Assembly: GCA_037144355.1 (NCBI GenBank)
Contig: JBAWWY010000002.1
Coordinates: 75,160 to 139,159 of the forward strand
Length of the DNA stretch: 64,000 nucleotides
Source of the DNA: JBAWWY01 sp037144355
Lineage (GTDB): Bacteria > Bacillota > Clostridia > Peptostreptococcales > Anaerovoracaceae
Reading direction: 5' to 3'
The stretch's first letter is position 1, and each line of letters opens with the position of its first letter. The notes beneath the pieces were generated by a model. The model was not told the DNA's origin. It saw only the letters and a list, made by a program, of their open reading frames with translations, and searched no databases. Below are positions 8,411 through 17,356 of this stretch, piece after piece. The position numbers were made by a program, and so were the translations under genes.

Positions 8411-9703
8411 TTAGTGGTCGGTTAAGAACTCATCGTCATCGCTATATGCAATTTCCTTCTGACCCATGAGTCTAATTAGAACTCCCGCTACTTTTCCAAG
8501 GGAAAATGCTATTATAACAGTAATTAGAATGCCTGTGAATTGAACGCCAGGGCTATTGGCAAAGAACATTCCTGAAAGGCCTCCAAGAATCCCAGGCATA
8601 CCATGCAGATTATGGACTCCACAAGTATCTGTACCTTTGATTAGCTTTTCAACTTTTGGTGCTATTATTGCGTATCCTACAGTGCTCAGTGTTCCAGCAA
8701 CCAATCCAATTAATATTGCAAACCCTGGAGAAGTAAGGTTGCATACACTTCCAATAGCTACTCCGCCTGCAAGGGCTGCATTGGCAATATCCTCGATTTC
8801 AATCTTGCCTCTTATGATTCTTGAGAATACATATGTCGCAAGGGTTGCGCCGCATAAGGCGAACACCGTGTTAATAGCCGTAAGAGGAACGAGTTCAGGC
8901 GCCACGAGAGCACTTGTAAATGATGGCCAGAATATCCAAAGCATCATGCTGCCAATCAGGCAGAACTGGTTGCTTGTGGAATTTGCCTCGCATTGTGGCT
9001 CGTCTTTAAATTTTGCAAGTGTATTTGAAATAACTCCAAGTCCAAAATATGCTCCAAATGCATGTATTACAACAGATCCACCGGCATCAACGAAGCCAGG
9101 GAAATATCCACTTTCTAAAATAAGCCATTCATTTAAAATATAGGCTGGTATAAACAAAACTGCCATTGCAAGATATTGATCCATTTTGAGTCTTCCTAAT
9201 GGAGCACCTATTGCTATTAGAAGACTTGCTGCGGCAAACTCTGCAAGGATGAAACTATCTATGCTGGTTATGGAAATTTGGAATTCTCCACCAAAGCTCC
9301 TGATAACCATGTAAAGCGGCAATGCCACACTTACAACTAAAAATGTTGCGGTTATTGAGCTAAAACCGTGCTTTCTAACAAAGACCATTAGGAAGCCGAA
9401 ACCTACCAATAGCATGGCAAGAATGTGAATTGATTTTTCATATTTTAAAGATTCATAAATATTGTAGAACTGGCTTGAACTAGTCTCCGATACCAACTGC
9501 CCAGTGGCTGCTATGGAGTTTCCATTGGCCAATATAAGCAATATTGCAACTAGCGCCGCTCCAAGTATAACTACAACCAGGGCAATCAAGCTGCCTTTAG
9601 GATCCTTCTTTTTTTCAATTGCCTTATCTGTCTTAATACTTCGTTCTATACCTTCGATAACATCATTATCCGAGCTAAAATCTTCAACTGCATTATTAGA
9701 CAT
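8411..9703 (-). CDS. Rh-type ammonium/ammonia channel
   Basis: A 430-residue Amt/Mep/Rh-family membrane protein with about eleven helices after an unusual hydrophilic N-terminal stretch of about 38 residues. Several signatures match Rh proteins rather than classical AmtB: HAFGAYFGLG (pore His214), LWIFWPSFTSA, and DTCGVHNLHGMPG with the second pore His367. D206 in DAGG is the conserved membrane Asp. It conducts NH3 or related small gases; whether CO2 is also carried is debated for the family. No glnK gene is adjacent, unlike typical amtB loci. A hairpin lies just upstream of the ribosome site. Confidence 0.92.
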   Translation of the reverse strand: MSNNAVEDFSSDNDVIEGIERSIKTDKAIEKKKDPKGSLIALVVVILGAALVAILLILANGNSIAATGQLVSETSSSQFYNIYESLKYEKSIHILAMLLVGFGFLMVFVRKHGFSSITATFLVVSVALPLYMVIRSFGGEFQISITSIDSFILAEFAAASLLIAIGAPLGRLKMDQYLAMAVLFIPAYILNEWLILESGYFPGFVDAGGSVVIHAFGAYFGLGVISNTLAKFKDEPQCEANSTSNQFCLIGSMMLWIFWPSFTSALVAPELVPLTAINTVFALCGATLATYVFSRIIRGKIEIEDIANAALAGGVAIGSVCNLTSPGFAILIGLVAGTLSTVGYAIIAPKVEKLIKGTDTCGVHNLHGMPGILGGLSGMFFANSPGVQFTGILITVIIAFSLGKVAGVLIRLMGQKEIAYSDDDEFLTDH

Positions 9704-9739
9704 TTTATTCCTCCCAAGTAATAATATATTTTTTCAGAC

Positions 9740-9773
9740 AAAAAAATAACTGTGTCATTGCTGTCACAGTTTT
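9740..9773 (-). terminator. Hairpin with T-tract upstream of the ammonium-channel gene
   Basis: On the minus strand AACTGTG (9765-9771) pairs with CACAGTT (9748-9754) and is followed by a run of T residues (9740-9746). It could end the KimA-ROK transcript or act as an attenuator for the ammonium channel. The rest of this 171-bp gap shows nothing clear. Confidence 0.65.
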
Positions 9774-9874
9774 TATGTTAACACTTTAACAAATAAAGGC
9801 AAGAGTTTTTTATCCAAAGAGTAATAGTCGAAATATTCAACCAATTGCTTGGGGAAAAACAACCTTTTTATACC

Positions 9875-10834
9875 TTATTTTGACCTGTCAATACCCAGTA
9901 TGGCGGCTCCAATAAGCACAGCTGCGCTTCCCATCTCTGCGATTTTCAAATCCGGATAGCATATTTCCCTATGAAATACCCTTTCCTGCATTTTGTCTCG
10001 AACCGGCTTTAAAAGTTCCTCTCCAAGACTGGTTATGGATCCACATAACAAAATTACTTCCGGCATTAGCACATTAGCCACGTTTGCCAACCCATCCGCC
10101 AAGTCGTCTATATATTTGTCTACTATCTCTCTTGAAACCTCATCTCCCAGCTTGGCTGCTTGGAATACTGTCAACTCATTTATTGAATTAATATCGTTGC
10201 CGCAAATTTCCATAATCTTGGATTGTGGATTTGCTAATGCGGTTTCCTTTGTAGCTTTAATAATGGCAGTCTCGGAACACAGCATCTCAAAGCATCCCTT
10301 TCGTCCGCATGAGCAGAGTGGTCCATTTTTGTCGATTACCATATGAGAAATGACCCCGCCGGCATATTCATAACCATCGTAAATTTTTCCTTCGATGATA
10401 ATACCCCCGCTTATCCCTGTGCCAATATTTAAAGTAACTGAGTAATCCAAGTCCTCAGCGCCACCGACAAAACTCTCCGCAAGTGCTGCGCAGTTCGCAT
10501 CGTTTTCAATGAATATTGGTTTCTTGTAATATTTTCTGAATTCCTCTTTGATCGGGGCATCATAAAAACCCATAACATAGTTTTTCATAATGTTTTCGCT
10601 CTCTTTATCTGGAACCCCTGGGCATCCAATCCCAATATATTTTATATGCTTTATGTCAAGGTCCTGATCTTCAAGAAGGCTATCAATCAAGTCAACGGCA
10701 TCCTTTACTATCTCTTCCAAAGGTCTATCTTTCCTAGTTTGAGTTTTCTTTCGGGCAAACAATCTTCCAAACTTGTCAACTAGGCCAGCCTGTGTCAATT
10801 TAGGTCCGATTTCAACTCCAATAAAGTATTTCAT
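9875..10834 (-). CDS. ROK family protein with degenerate kinase motifs
   Basis: A 319-residue ROK-fold protein; relatives are sugar kinases or sugar-responsive repressors. The zinc motif CSCGRKGCFE (about 174-183), the catalytic-type Asp of NDAN (D112) and GTGISGG are present. The N-terminal phosphate loop, usually DxGGT, reads EIGPKL here, and the sugar-binding ExGH motif reads VISH. These changes make sugar-kinase activity questionable. Its ATG directly follows the TAA of the KimA-like gene, so the two are co-translated. No helix-turn-helix is present, so it is not a ROK repressor. Confidence 0.85.
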   Translation of the reverse strand: MKYFIGVEIGPKLTQAGLVDKFGRLFARKKTQTRKDRPLEEIVKDAVDLIDSLLEDQDLDIKHIKYIGIGCPGVPDKESENIMKNYVMGFYDAPIKEEFRKYYKKPIFIENDANCAALAESFVGGAEDLDYSVTLNIGTGISGGIIIEGKIYDGYEYAGGVISHMVIDKNGPLCSCGRKGCFEMLCSETAIIKATKETALANPQSKIMEICGNDINSINELTVFQAAKLGDEVSREIVDKYIDDLADGLANVANVLMPEVILLCGSITSLGEELLKPVRDKMQERVFHREICYPDLKIAEMGSAAVLIGAAILGIDRSK

Positions 10835-12718
10835 TTATCCCTTCCTCCCCATGGTTTTATTTCTTTTTTTAAGTATTACCGCATCATCCTTAAGTTGCAA
10901 AGGCATTACAGAAACCACGATATGTTTGTGCTTAAGCAATTGCCCCTCGATGTAGACCCAGGTATTTCTGTGGAGAAACCTCTGCCACCACTTCTTTACG
11001 GTGAATTGCGACAAAATAACAGTTATAATATCTCCACTCTGATGGTCATATTCCGATGATTCAATGAATCTTAGCAATGGCTCGACAACTTTTCTATATG
11101 GTGAAAGTTTTATAACCAGTGGTATATCTGTATTCAACCTATCATACTTTTGCCTGATTTCTCTTGCGCTTTCCTCATCGATGGCCACAGTAAACACCGT
11201 AACCTTTTCAGAAATGGTGAAGGCATAGCGTATGGCTCTGATGCTAGCCTTGTTGACGCTGTCTATAGGGACGATTACCCTGTTATCATATTCTTTTGTC
11301 TGAATATTGATTGTAGCGTATTCCTCGGGTTCAATTTTGAGTTGCATCTTGACTGATACATAATGCCTTTTAATATTGTGTAATACAACGACAATTATTG
11401 GAATCAATATAACAACAATCCATGCTCCCTGGCTGAATTTTGTCACGGCTATTATGACAACTACAATGGCGGTGACTAAGGCCCCAAATCCATTTATTAT
11501 TGATTTCGGTATCCAGTTTTTCCCCTTTACTCTTTTCCATCTAATAAACATTCCTGTCTGCGATAATGTAAATGAAATGAAAACGCCGATTGCATATAGC
11601 CCAATGAGGTTTGCAACATTTGCTTTAAACCCAATGATTAAAAGTATGGATATGAATGATAAGAAAATAATTCCATTGTCAAACCCAAGTCTGTCACCCC
11701 TGGCATTCATCTGTCTAGGCACGTAACCTTCCCTTGCCATTACAGAGATCAACATTGGAAAACCTGCGTAGGCTGTATTTGCAGCCATGATGAGTATTAT
11801 CAATGTGGTAAATGTTATGTAATAGAACATGAATCCAACACCGAATATTTCTTTTGCAATCAATATAAGCATAGCTCCATTTACTCCTGGCACAACATGA
11901 TACATTGTAGCCAGCAAAGCCGTGCCCCCAAATAACACTAGAATTATTGCAGCAAGTATGGTTAAAACGGCTTTTGCATATCTGGTAGGTGGGTCCTTGA
12001 AGTTTGGGACTGCATTGCTTACGGCCTCAATTCCAGTCAAGGCTGTGCATCCGCTGGAAAAAGCTCTCAGAAGCAAAATTAGAGTAAGTGGCTCAACCAC
12101 TCCGGTAATTGTTGGCTCAGGCGGAATATATCCGGTTTTCAGCTTGATTAGTCCTGCAATAATCATTATTAGTATTCCTAATATGAAAGCATATGCTGGT
12201 ATACCGAATATTTTGGACGATTCTCTTATTCCCCTCAGGTTTCCAATTGTTAAGAAAACCACCAGAACCACAGCAATCAAAATGCTGTAGGATTTTAGTT
12301 CTCCAAACGCAGAAGTCAATTGCTCTACTCCTGAAGAAATACTAACGGCAACGGTCAGTATATAATCAACCAATAGTGCCGCACTTGCAATCATGCCGGC
12401 GAGGTCTCCTATGTTTTCCCTGGCAACAATAAAGGCTCCCCCACCATTTGGATAGCAGTCAATTGTCTGTCTATAAGAGAGTACGAGTAATAGTAGCAAG
12501 CCTATTATAGCCCAGGATATATTGGACATTTGGCCATATGCCGCAATGCCGATAGCTGGTATTAAAACAACTAGCATTTCCTGGCCTGCATAGGCAACTG
12601 ATGAAATTGCATCTGAAGAGAGAATAGGAAGGCCCCATAGCACTCCCATTCTCTGATCATTCAATTCTGAATTTTTTAATGGTTTTCCAATTAATATACG
12701 TTTTAGTTTTTTTATCAT
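10835..12718 (-). CDS. KimA-like potassium importer (KUP/APC superfamily)
   Basis: A 627-residue protein with about twelve membrane helices and a cytoplasmic C-terminal domain of about 150 residues. The start (IGKPLK, then LSSDAISSVAYAGQE) closely resembles Bacillus KimA (YdaO), a proton-coupled potassium importer controlled by cyclic-di-AMP. Residues recalled as potassium-site residues in KimA appear at the same or +1 positions: D36, Y43, D118, Y119, T122 and S126. An amino-acid permease of the same superfamily is the alternative. It is first in a two-gene unit with the ROK protein. No ydaO-type cyclic-di-AMP riboswitch is visible in the 120 bp upstream. Confidence 0.85.
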   Translation of the reverse strand: MIKKLKRILIGKPLKNSELNDQRMGVLWGLPILSSDAISSVAYAGQEMLVVLIPAIGIAAYGQMSNISWAIIGLLLLLVLSYRQTIDCYPNGGGAFIVARENIGDLAGMIASAALLVDYILTVAVSISSGVEQLTSAFGELKSYSILIAVVLVVFLTIGNLRGIRESSKIFGIPAYAFILGILIMIIAGLIKLKTGYIPPEPTITGVVEPLTLILLLRAFSSGCTALTGIEAVSNAVPNFKDPPTRYAKAVLTILAAIILVLFGGTALLATMYHVVPGVNGAMLILIAKEIFGVGFMFYYITFTTLIILIMAANTAYAGFPMLISVMAREGYVPRQMNARGDRLGFDNGIIFLSFISILLIIGFKANVANLIGLYAIGVFISFTLSQTGMFIRWKRVKGKNWIPKSIINGFGALVTAIVVVIIAVTKFSQGAWIVVILIPIIVVVLHNIKRHYVSVKMQLKIEPEEYATINIQTKEYDNRVIVPIDSVNKASIRAIRYAFTISEKVTVFTVAIDEESAREIRQKYDRLNTDIPLVIKLSPYRKVVEPLLRFIESSEYDHQSGDIITVILSQFTVKKWWQRFLHRNTWVYIEGQLLKHKHIVVSVMPLQLKDDAVILKKRNKTMGRKG

Positions 12719-12763
12719 TTTATTTTCTGCAATTAATATTGATTATTAACGCTTCTCCCTCTC

Positions 12764-12783
12764 TTCCCAACCGTCGTTGGGAA
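12764..12783 (-). other. Perfect hairpin upstream of the KimA-like gene
   Basis: TTCCCAAC (12764-12771) and GTTGGGAA (12776-12783) form an 8-bp stem with a 4-nt loop between lysA and the KimA-like gene. On the minus strand it is followed by purine-rich sequence, not T residues, so it is not an ordinary terminator. It may be an RNA processing or stability element or an operator. Confidence 0.5.
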
Positions 12784-12838
12784 TGGTATAAATTCTCTTG
12801 ATCTATACTGTCATATTGTAAATAGTATTCTGCACGTA

Positions 12839-14107
12839 CTATATTTCTCTTGAAATCAGATCCTCATAGGTCTCTCTTCTAACTATTAGCCGATCAATGC
12901 CATCTTTGATCATTACAACTGCCGGCCTTGGAATTCGATTATAATTGCTCGCCATTGAGTAATTATAGGCGCCTGTGCTTTGCACTGCAAGTATATCTCC
13001 TGGTTGAAGCCTTGGAACTTTTAGGTCGTGGATAAGTATGTCCCCCGACTCGCAGCATTTTCCAGCGATTGTTACAATATGATCTCTTTCCTCATTTAAT
13101 TTATTAGCTATGACAGCTTCGTATTTGGCATCGTACAAGGCCGGTCTTGGATTGTCCGGCAATCCTCCGTCTACTGCTGCATATGTCCTTATACCTGGGA
13201 TTTCTTTAATGGATCCAATAGTATAAAGTGTTATTCCCGCCTCGCCAATAATCCATCTTCCAGGTTCGATTGTAACCCGAGGCATTGATAAACCAAGTTC
13301 TTTTGTCTCTATGTTGAGCATACTCATCATTGGATTGACGAAATAGCTTAATTTCCTTCTTTCTTCATTACCTGTGTAATGGATTCCGTACCCGCCTCCC
13401 AGATTTACTTCCAGGGTTTCAAAGCCGAAATCATCTTTCACTTCCTTCATTAATCCTATAAGAATTCCCAATGCCGCCAAATGTGATGTGTTTTCAAGCA
13501 GTTGCGATCCAACATGAAAGTGAAATCCCATAAGTTGAATGTTTTGCATCCTGAGTGCCTTTTCTATATATGTGTTTTTTGATCCTTTGGATAGAGGAAT
13601 CCCAAATTTAGAGTCAAGCTGCCCTGTCGAGATAAATTTGTGGGTATGGCTGTCAACTCCTGGAGTTATTCTAAATAGAATTTTTGTTATTTTTTCTTTT
13701 TCTTTTGAATAGTTTTCTATAAGACCCAATTCATAATCATTATCAACAACTATTCTTCCAACTCCATTGTCAATTGCCATTTCAATTTCCTGCTTGCTTT
13801 TGTTGTTGCCATGAAAGACAATATCTCCCATTTCAAAACCAGCTTTTATGGCAGTAAACAGTTCCCCTCCAGAGACAACGTCCATCCCTAGGCCTTCTCT
13901 TGATATAATTCTTGCCATTTCCAAAGTTAAAAAGGCCTTGCTTGCATAAGCAGCCCTTGTATTGGGATATTTGCCAAGGAAATCGTTCCTGATTTCCTTG
14001 CATCTATCCTCTATATAGTTTTCCGAGACAACATAAAGAGGTGTCCCATATTTTTTTACAAGTTCTGTTGTTTTGGCTCCATTGAAAATCAATTCAGAAG
14101 TTTCCAT
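12839..14107 (-). CDS. lysA: Diaminopimelate decarboxylase
   Basis: A 422-residue PLP enzyme of alanine-racemase fold type III that makes L-lysine from meso-diaminopimelate, the last step of lysine synthesis. The PLP lysine is K57 in YASKAF. Other family motifs are GFHFHVGSQL, the glycine-rich NLGGGYG, EPGRWIIGEAG, the dimer-contributed CCESGD, and YNYSMASNYN near the C-terminus. Length is normal. It lies 30 bp after the ABC-F gene on the same strand, without other lysine genes. No lysine riboswitch is visible. Confidence 0.95.
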   Translation of the reverse strand: METSELIFNGAKTTELVKKYGTPLYVVSENYIEDRCKEIRNDFLGKYPNTRAAYASKAFLTLEMARIISREGLGMDVVSGGELFTAIKAGFEMGDIVFHGNNKSKQEIEMAIDNGVGRIVVDNDYELGLIENYSKEKEKITKILFRITPGVDSHTHKFISTGQLDSKFGIPLSKGSKNTYIEKALRMQNIQLMGFHFHVGSQLLENTSHLAALGILIGLMKEVKDDFGFETLEVNLGGGYGIHYTGNEERRKLSYFVNPMMSMLNIETKELGLSMPRVTIEPGRWIIGEAGITLYTIGSIKEIPGIRTYAAVDGGLPDNPRPALYDAKYEAVIANKLNEERDHIVTIAGKCCESGDILIHDLKVPRLQPGDILAVQSTGAYNYSMASNYNRIPRPAVVMIKDGIDRLIVRRETYEDLISREI

Positions 14108-14137
14108 ATTGCTACCTCGTTCTTCTTAATAAGATTC

Positions 14138-15757
14138 CTATTTTTTATACATTTTTTCAATGCTATTCTGGATTTCATCATCTTCCAAGAATTCATCAAA
14201 AGCAATCGCCTTGTCAAATAGGCCATTCGGAGTAATTTCTATTACCCTGTTTGCTATGGTGCTTATAAAGCTATGGTCATGTGATGAGAACAACATGCTC
14301 CCGCTATATGAAATCAAGCCGTTGTTTACCGCAGTAATGGATTCCAAATCCAAATGATTGGTTGGTTCGTCCAGTATGAGCACATTGGCGTTGGAAAGCA
14401 TAAGTTTTGAAAACATGCAACGAACTCTTTCCCCTCCGGAAAGAACACTGCACGATTTTAATGCATCTTCACCAGAAAACAGCATTTTACCAAGGAATCC
14501 CCTGATGAATGTTTCCGATTTTTCTTCTGAGTATTCCCTAAGCCAATCTACAAGTTTCAAGTCCAATCCGTCGAAGTACTCGTTATTGTCTTTTGGGAAA
14601 TAGGCCCTGGTAGTAGTAACGCCCCACTTGAAGCTGCCTTCATCCGGCTCGATCTCTCCCACCAATATCTTGAATAATGTTGTCTTCGCCACTTCATTTC
14701 TGCCAAGGAATACTATCTTGTCATCTTTATTCACAACAAATGAAACGTTATCAAGGACTTTTTCATCATTGATAGTTTTTGAAATTCCCTCTACAAACAA
14801 TATATCTTTTCCAGCTTCCCTATCCGGAGTAAACCCTACAAATGGGTATCTTCTGGATGATGGCACAATATCATCGATGGTGATTTTATCAAGTAGTTTT
14901 TTCCTTGAAGTTGCCTGTTTTGCCTTGGATGCGTTGGAACTAAATCTTGCAATAAAAGCCTGCAGTTCTTTTACCTTTTCCTCGCTCTTCTTGTTCTGAT
15001 CCTTCAGCAATCTTTGGGCCAATTGACTTGATTCATACCAGAAGTCATAATTTCCCACATATATATTTACTTTCCCAAAATCTATATCAAGCATATGTGT
15101 ACATACTTTGTTTAGAAAATGCCTGTCATGGGAGACTACTATTACTGTGCTTGGATAATCCGCGAGGAATTCTTCCAGCCAGGAAATAGCTTTAAAATCC
15201 AAATAGTTGGTTGGTTCGTCCAAAAGTAAATCGTCTGGATTGCCGAATAAAGCTTGAGCTAGAAGAACTTTAACCTTTTCTCCGCCGGACAAATCTTTCA
15301 TTAGCTTTGAATGGTTTTCTTTACCAAAGCCAAGTCCCATAAGCAGTTTTTCTGCGTTGGTTTCAGCATCCCAGCCATCCATCTCGGAAAATTCGTGCTC
15401 AAGGTCTGCCGCCTTCATTCCATCTTCTTCCGTGAAATCCTCCTTGGCATAGAGAAGTTCCTTTTCATTCATTACTTCGTAAAGTCTTTTATGGCCCATT
15501 ACCACTGTTTCCAATGCCGTGAATTCGTCAAACTCGAAATGGTCCTGCTTTAATGTTGCAAGCCTTTCGTTGGGAGGGATGATTACCTCTCCTGTGCTAG
15601 GTTCCAGTTCTCCTGAAAGTATCTTTAGCAAAGTTGACTTGCCTGAACCGTTTGCACCGATTACCCCATAGCAATTCCCTGGCGAAAATTTGACATTTAC
15701 GTCCTTAAAAAGTTTCTTGCCAGAAAAACCTAGGCTTAAATTATTAACTGTTATCAT
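14138..15757 (-). CDS. ABC-F family ATPase (YkpA/YbiT type)
   Basis: A 539-residue soluble protein with two ABC ATPase domains and no membrane segments. The first domain has Walker A GANGSGKST, signature LSGGEKV and LDEPTNYLD; the second has signature LSGGERV and LDEPTNHLD. The linker between them (about 240-310) is charged, as in ABC-F proteins that act on the ribosome E site. The second Walker A reads GRNEVAKTT, with Ala where Gly is standard; this may be typical of the YkpA branch. Role is probably translation rescue or regulation; antibiotic resistance cannot be inferred. Confidence 0.92.
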   Translation of the reverse strand: MITVNNLSLGFSGKKLFKDVNVKFSPGNCYGVIGANGSGKSTLLKILSGELEPSTGEVIIPPNERLATLKQDHFEFDEFTALETVVMGHKRLYEVMNEKELLYAKEDFTEEDGMKAADLEHEFSEMDGWDAETNAEKLLMGLGFGKENHSKLMKDLSGGEKVKVLLAQALFGNPDDLLLDEPTNYLDFKAISWLEEFLADYPSTVIVVSHDRHFLNKVCTHMLDIDFGKVNIYVGNYDFWYESSQLAQRLLKDQNKKSEEKVKELQAFIARFSSNASKAKQATSRKKLLDKITIDDIVPSSRRYPFVGFTPDREAGKDILFVEGISKTINDEKVLDNVSFVVNKDDKIVFLGRNEVAKTTLFKILVGEIEPDEGSFKWGVTTTRAYFPKDNNEYFDGLDLKLVDWLREYSEEKSETFIRGFLGKMLFSGEDALKSCSVLSGGERVRCMFSKLMLSNANVLILDEPTNHLDLESITAVNNGLISYSGSMLFSSHDHSFISTIANRVIEITPNGLFDKAIAFDEFLEDDEIQNSIEKMYKK

Positions 15758-15779
15758 TATTATCCCCTTTTGTAATATT

Positions 15780-16385
15780 TTAAATTGTCCATTGGTCGTG
15801 GGCTATATAGATTAGATAGTATTTGCCATCACTCTTCTCAAAGCCCAATCTCAAACTTCTCCAGTCCAGACCCTCGTATTTTGGATCGACGCCCTTGAAA
15901 TAAAATTCAACGGATTCGCTGCCTGGAAAAACTTCTTTCAAATTGTTTACTGTATTGCCTTTTCCAATAATCTCATTTACCCCGATAATATTCGGGTTTG
16001 TGAAATCCAAATCAAAGATGAATTTCTTGTAATAATCAGAGAAAATCAAATCTATTGGTTCTCCTGAACCATCATAGATACCCCAGACGACGCTGTTGGT
16101 ATTTTCTTTCAGCCCCTTAACTTCATCAATGGTGAACTTATGAGCGGTTTTTAAATCTATATTTGAATAAGGAGCGATGATTAAACCTTTTTCATTGCTC
16201 AAATATTTGGAAAGGCTTTCCATATCCTGGTTTTTCAAATCCAAGGCAACATCTACTGCTGCCTTGATTAGCACCGTGCTTCCAGAATCCTGCGTTTGGT
16301 TGTTTCCATTTGTTTTACCACATGCGTAAAGCGAGAATGCAAGCAGCAAGACAATTATTACCAGTATATGCTTTTTCGAATTCAT
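15780..16385 (-). CDS. Lipoprotein of unknown function
   Basis: A 201-residue protein with a type II signal peptide whose lipobox is LYAC (Cys22). The mature part has no domain I recognise; it contains repeated aromatic/charged strands and ends in a segment resembling small extracellular stress-type lipoproteins (YLIYIAHDQWTI). It starts one base after the nitroreductase stop, so the two form an operon leading toward the ABC-F gene 22 bp downstream. Confidence 0.75.
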   Translation of the reverse strand: MNSKKHILVIIVLLLAFSLYACGKTNGNNQTQDSGSTVLIKAAVDVALDLKNQDMESLSKYLSNEKGLIIAPYSNIDLKTAHKFTIDEVKGLKENTNSVVWGIYDGSGEPIDLIFSDYYKKFIFDLDFTNPNIIGVNEIIGKGNTVNNLKEVFPGSESVEFYFKGVDPKYEGLDWRSLRLGFEKSDGKYYLIYIAHDQWTI

Positions 16386-16955
16386 TTATCTACCTCCGCT
16401 TTTAAATAAAAGCTCGGCAGTTTCCTTTCTGGTACTTGGATGCTCTCTCTTTTTCAAGTCTTCATTTAGTGACTCAACATCTCCATATTTTCCTAGGGCA
16501 ACTACCGCCATTGGTTCATATTTTTCGTTGATATCATAGCTTTCTCTTGCCTTTGCCACACTGAATCCACCCATGGCATGGGTAATCAATCCTCTTCTCT
16601 GGGCTTCCAAAGAAAGGTATCCCCAGGCAGTGCCGCAGTCAAAGGCGCTCCAACGGTTTTCCTTGTCATCCAGGTCAAAAATCTTTTTCGCAACAATTAG
16701 AATCAATACAGGCGCATTTGCCGCCCAGATTTTATTGGATTCGGTAAGGATTGAAATCATCTTTGCCCGGTCATCCTGGCTAATTGCAAGAATAAATCTC
16801 CAAGGTTGCTCATTGAAGCAAGATGGTGCGAACCTAGCTGCTTCTATCACTGCAAAGACATCCTCCATTGAAAGTTCTTCCTTGCTGAATGCTCTCGGCG
16901 ACCATCTATTGGTGATTTCATCAAGGATTTCATAGTGTATAGCTCTATTTTCCAT
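16386..16955 (-). CDS. Nitroreductase family FMN oxidoreductase
   Basis: A 189-residue nitroreductase-fold protein. The start RWSPRAF and APSCFNEQPWRFI match the FMN-binding N-terminus of the family, and GLITHAMGGF with AVVALGKYG matches the C-terminal half. It would transfer two electrons from NAD(P)H to nitro, quinone or similar substrates as a dimer. Start chosen for a GGTGGAG ribosome site six bases upstream. The next gene, a lipoprotein, begins at the base after its stop. Confidence 0.92.
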   Translation of the reverse strand: MENRAIHYEILDEITNRWSPRAFSKEELSMEDVFAVIEAARFAPSCFNEQPWRFILAISQDDRAKMISILTESNKIWAANAPVLILIVAKKIFDLDDKENRWSAFDCGTAWGYLSLEAQRRGLITHAMGGFSVAKARESYDINEKYEPMAVVALGKYGDVESLNEDLKKREHPSTRKETAELLFKSGGR

Positions 16956-17014
16956 TTCTCCACCCCCAAATAAAAATTATACTCCGCTAAATATTATACT
17001 ATATTTTTAATCAC

Positions 17015-17043
17015 TTGTAATGGGAAAAATGGAGTGATAAGAT
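17015..17043 (+). promoter_or_regulatory. Sigma-A type promoter for the glutaredoxin-FTR genes
   Basis: TTGTAA (17015-17020), a 17-bp spacer and TAAGAT (17038-17043) preceded by TG (extended -10). It is well placed for the glutaredoxin start at 17069. Confidence 0.65.
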
Positions 17044-17068
17044 TAGATATCTAATAAAGGAGGATATT

Positions 17069-17356
17069 ATGTTTACAAAAGTACATGTTGAAGGAAAAAA
17101 CAAGGGAGATATTCTAATTTTTGCCTTAAGTACTTGTGGCTGGTGTCGCAAGACTAAGAACTATTTGAAAAGTGAGGGCATCGCATTCGACTATGTTGAT
17201 GTGGACTTGCTTACAGATGATGATTCAGATGATGCGATGGAAATCCTGGATAGATTCAATCGTGGCCGTTCCTTTCCAACGGTGATTCTAAACAACGAAC
17301 TTTGCATGGTTGGATTCAATGAAGAAAAACTAATGGAAATTGCTCAGAATGAATAA
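17069..17356 (+). CDS. Glutaredoxin-like thiol protein
   Basis: A 95-residue thioredoxin-fold protein with a redox motif C23-G-W-C26 and the cis-Pro stretch FPTVIL. The length and motif fit small glutaredoxins/NrdH-type proteins. A strong ribosome site AAAGGAGG precedes the ATG. It overlaps by eight bases the next gene, which encodes a ferredoxin-thioredoxin-reductase-type catalytic protein, so the natural reading is that the second protein reduces this one. That pairing is inference from gene order. Confidence 0.9.
   Translation: MFTKVHVEGKNKGDILIFALSTCGWCRKTKNYLKSEGIAFDYVDVDLLTDDDSDDAMEILDRFNRGRSFPTVILNNELCMVGFNEEKLMEIAQNE

Noticed and set aside
8411..9703. Classical AmtB with linked glnK
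   Set aside because: Signature motifs are of Rh type and no glnK is adjacent.
12719..12838. ydaO-type cyclic-di-AMP riboswitch before the KimA-like gene
   Set aside because: Gap is too short and the conserved G/C-rich core is absent.
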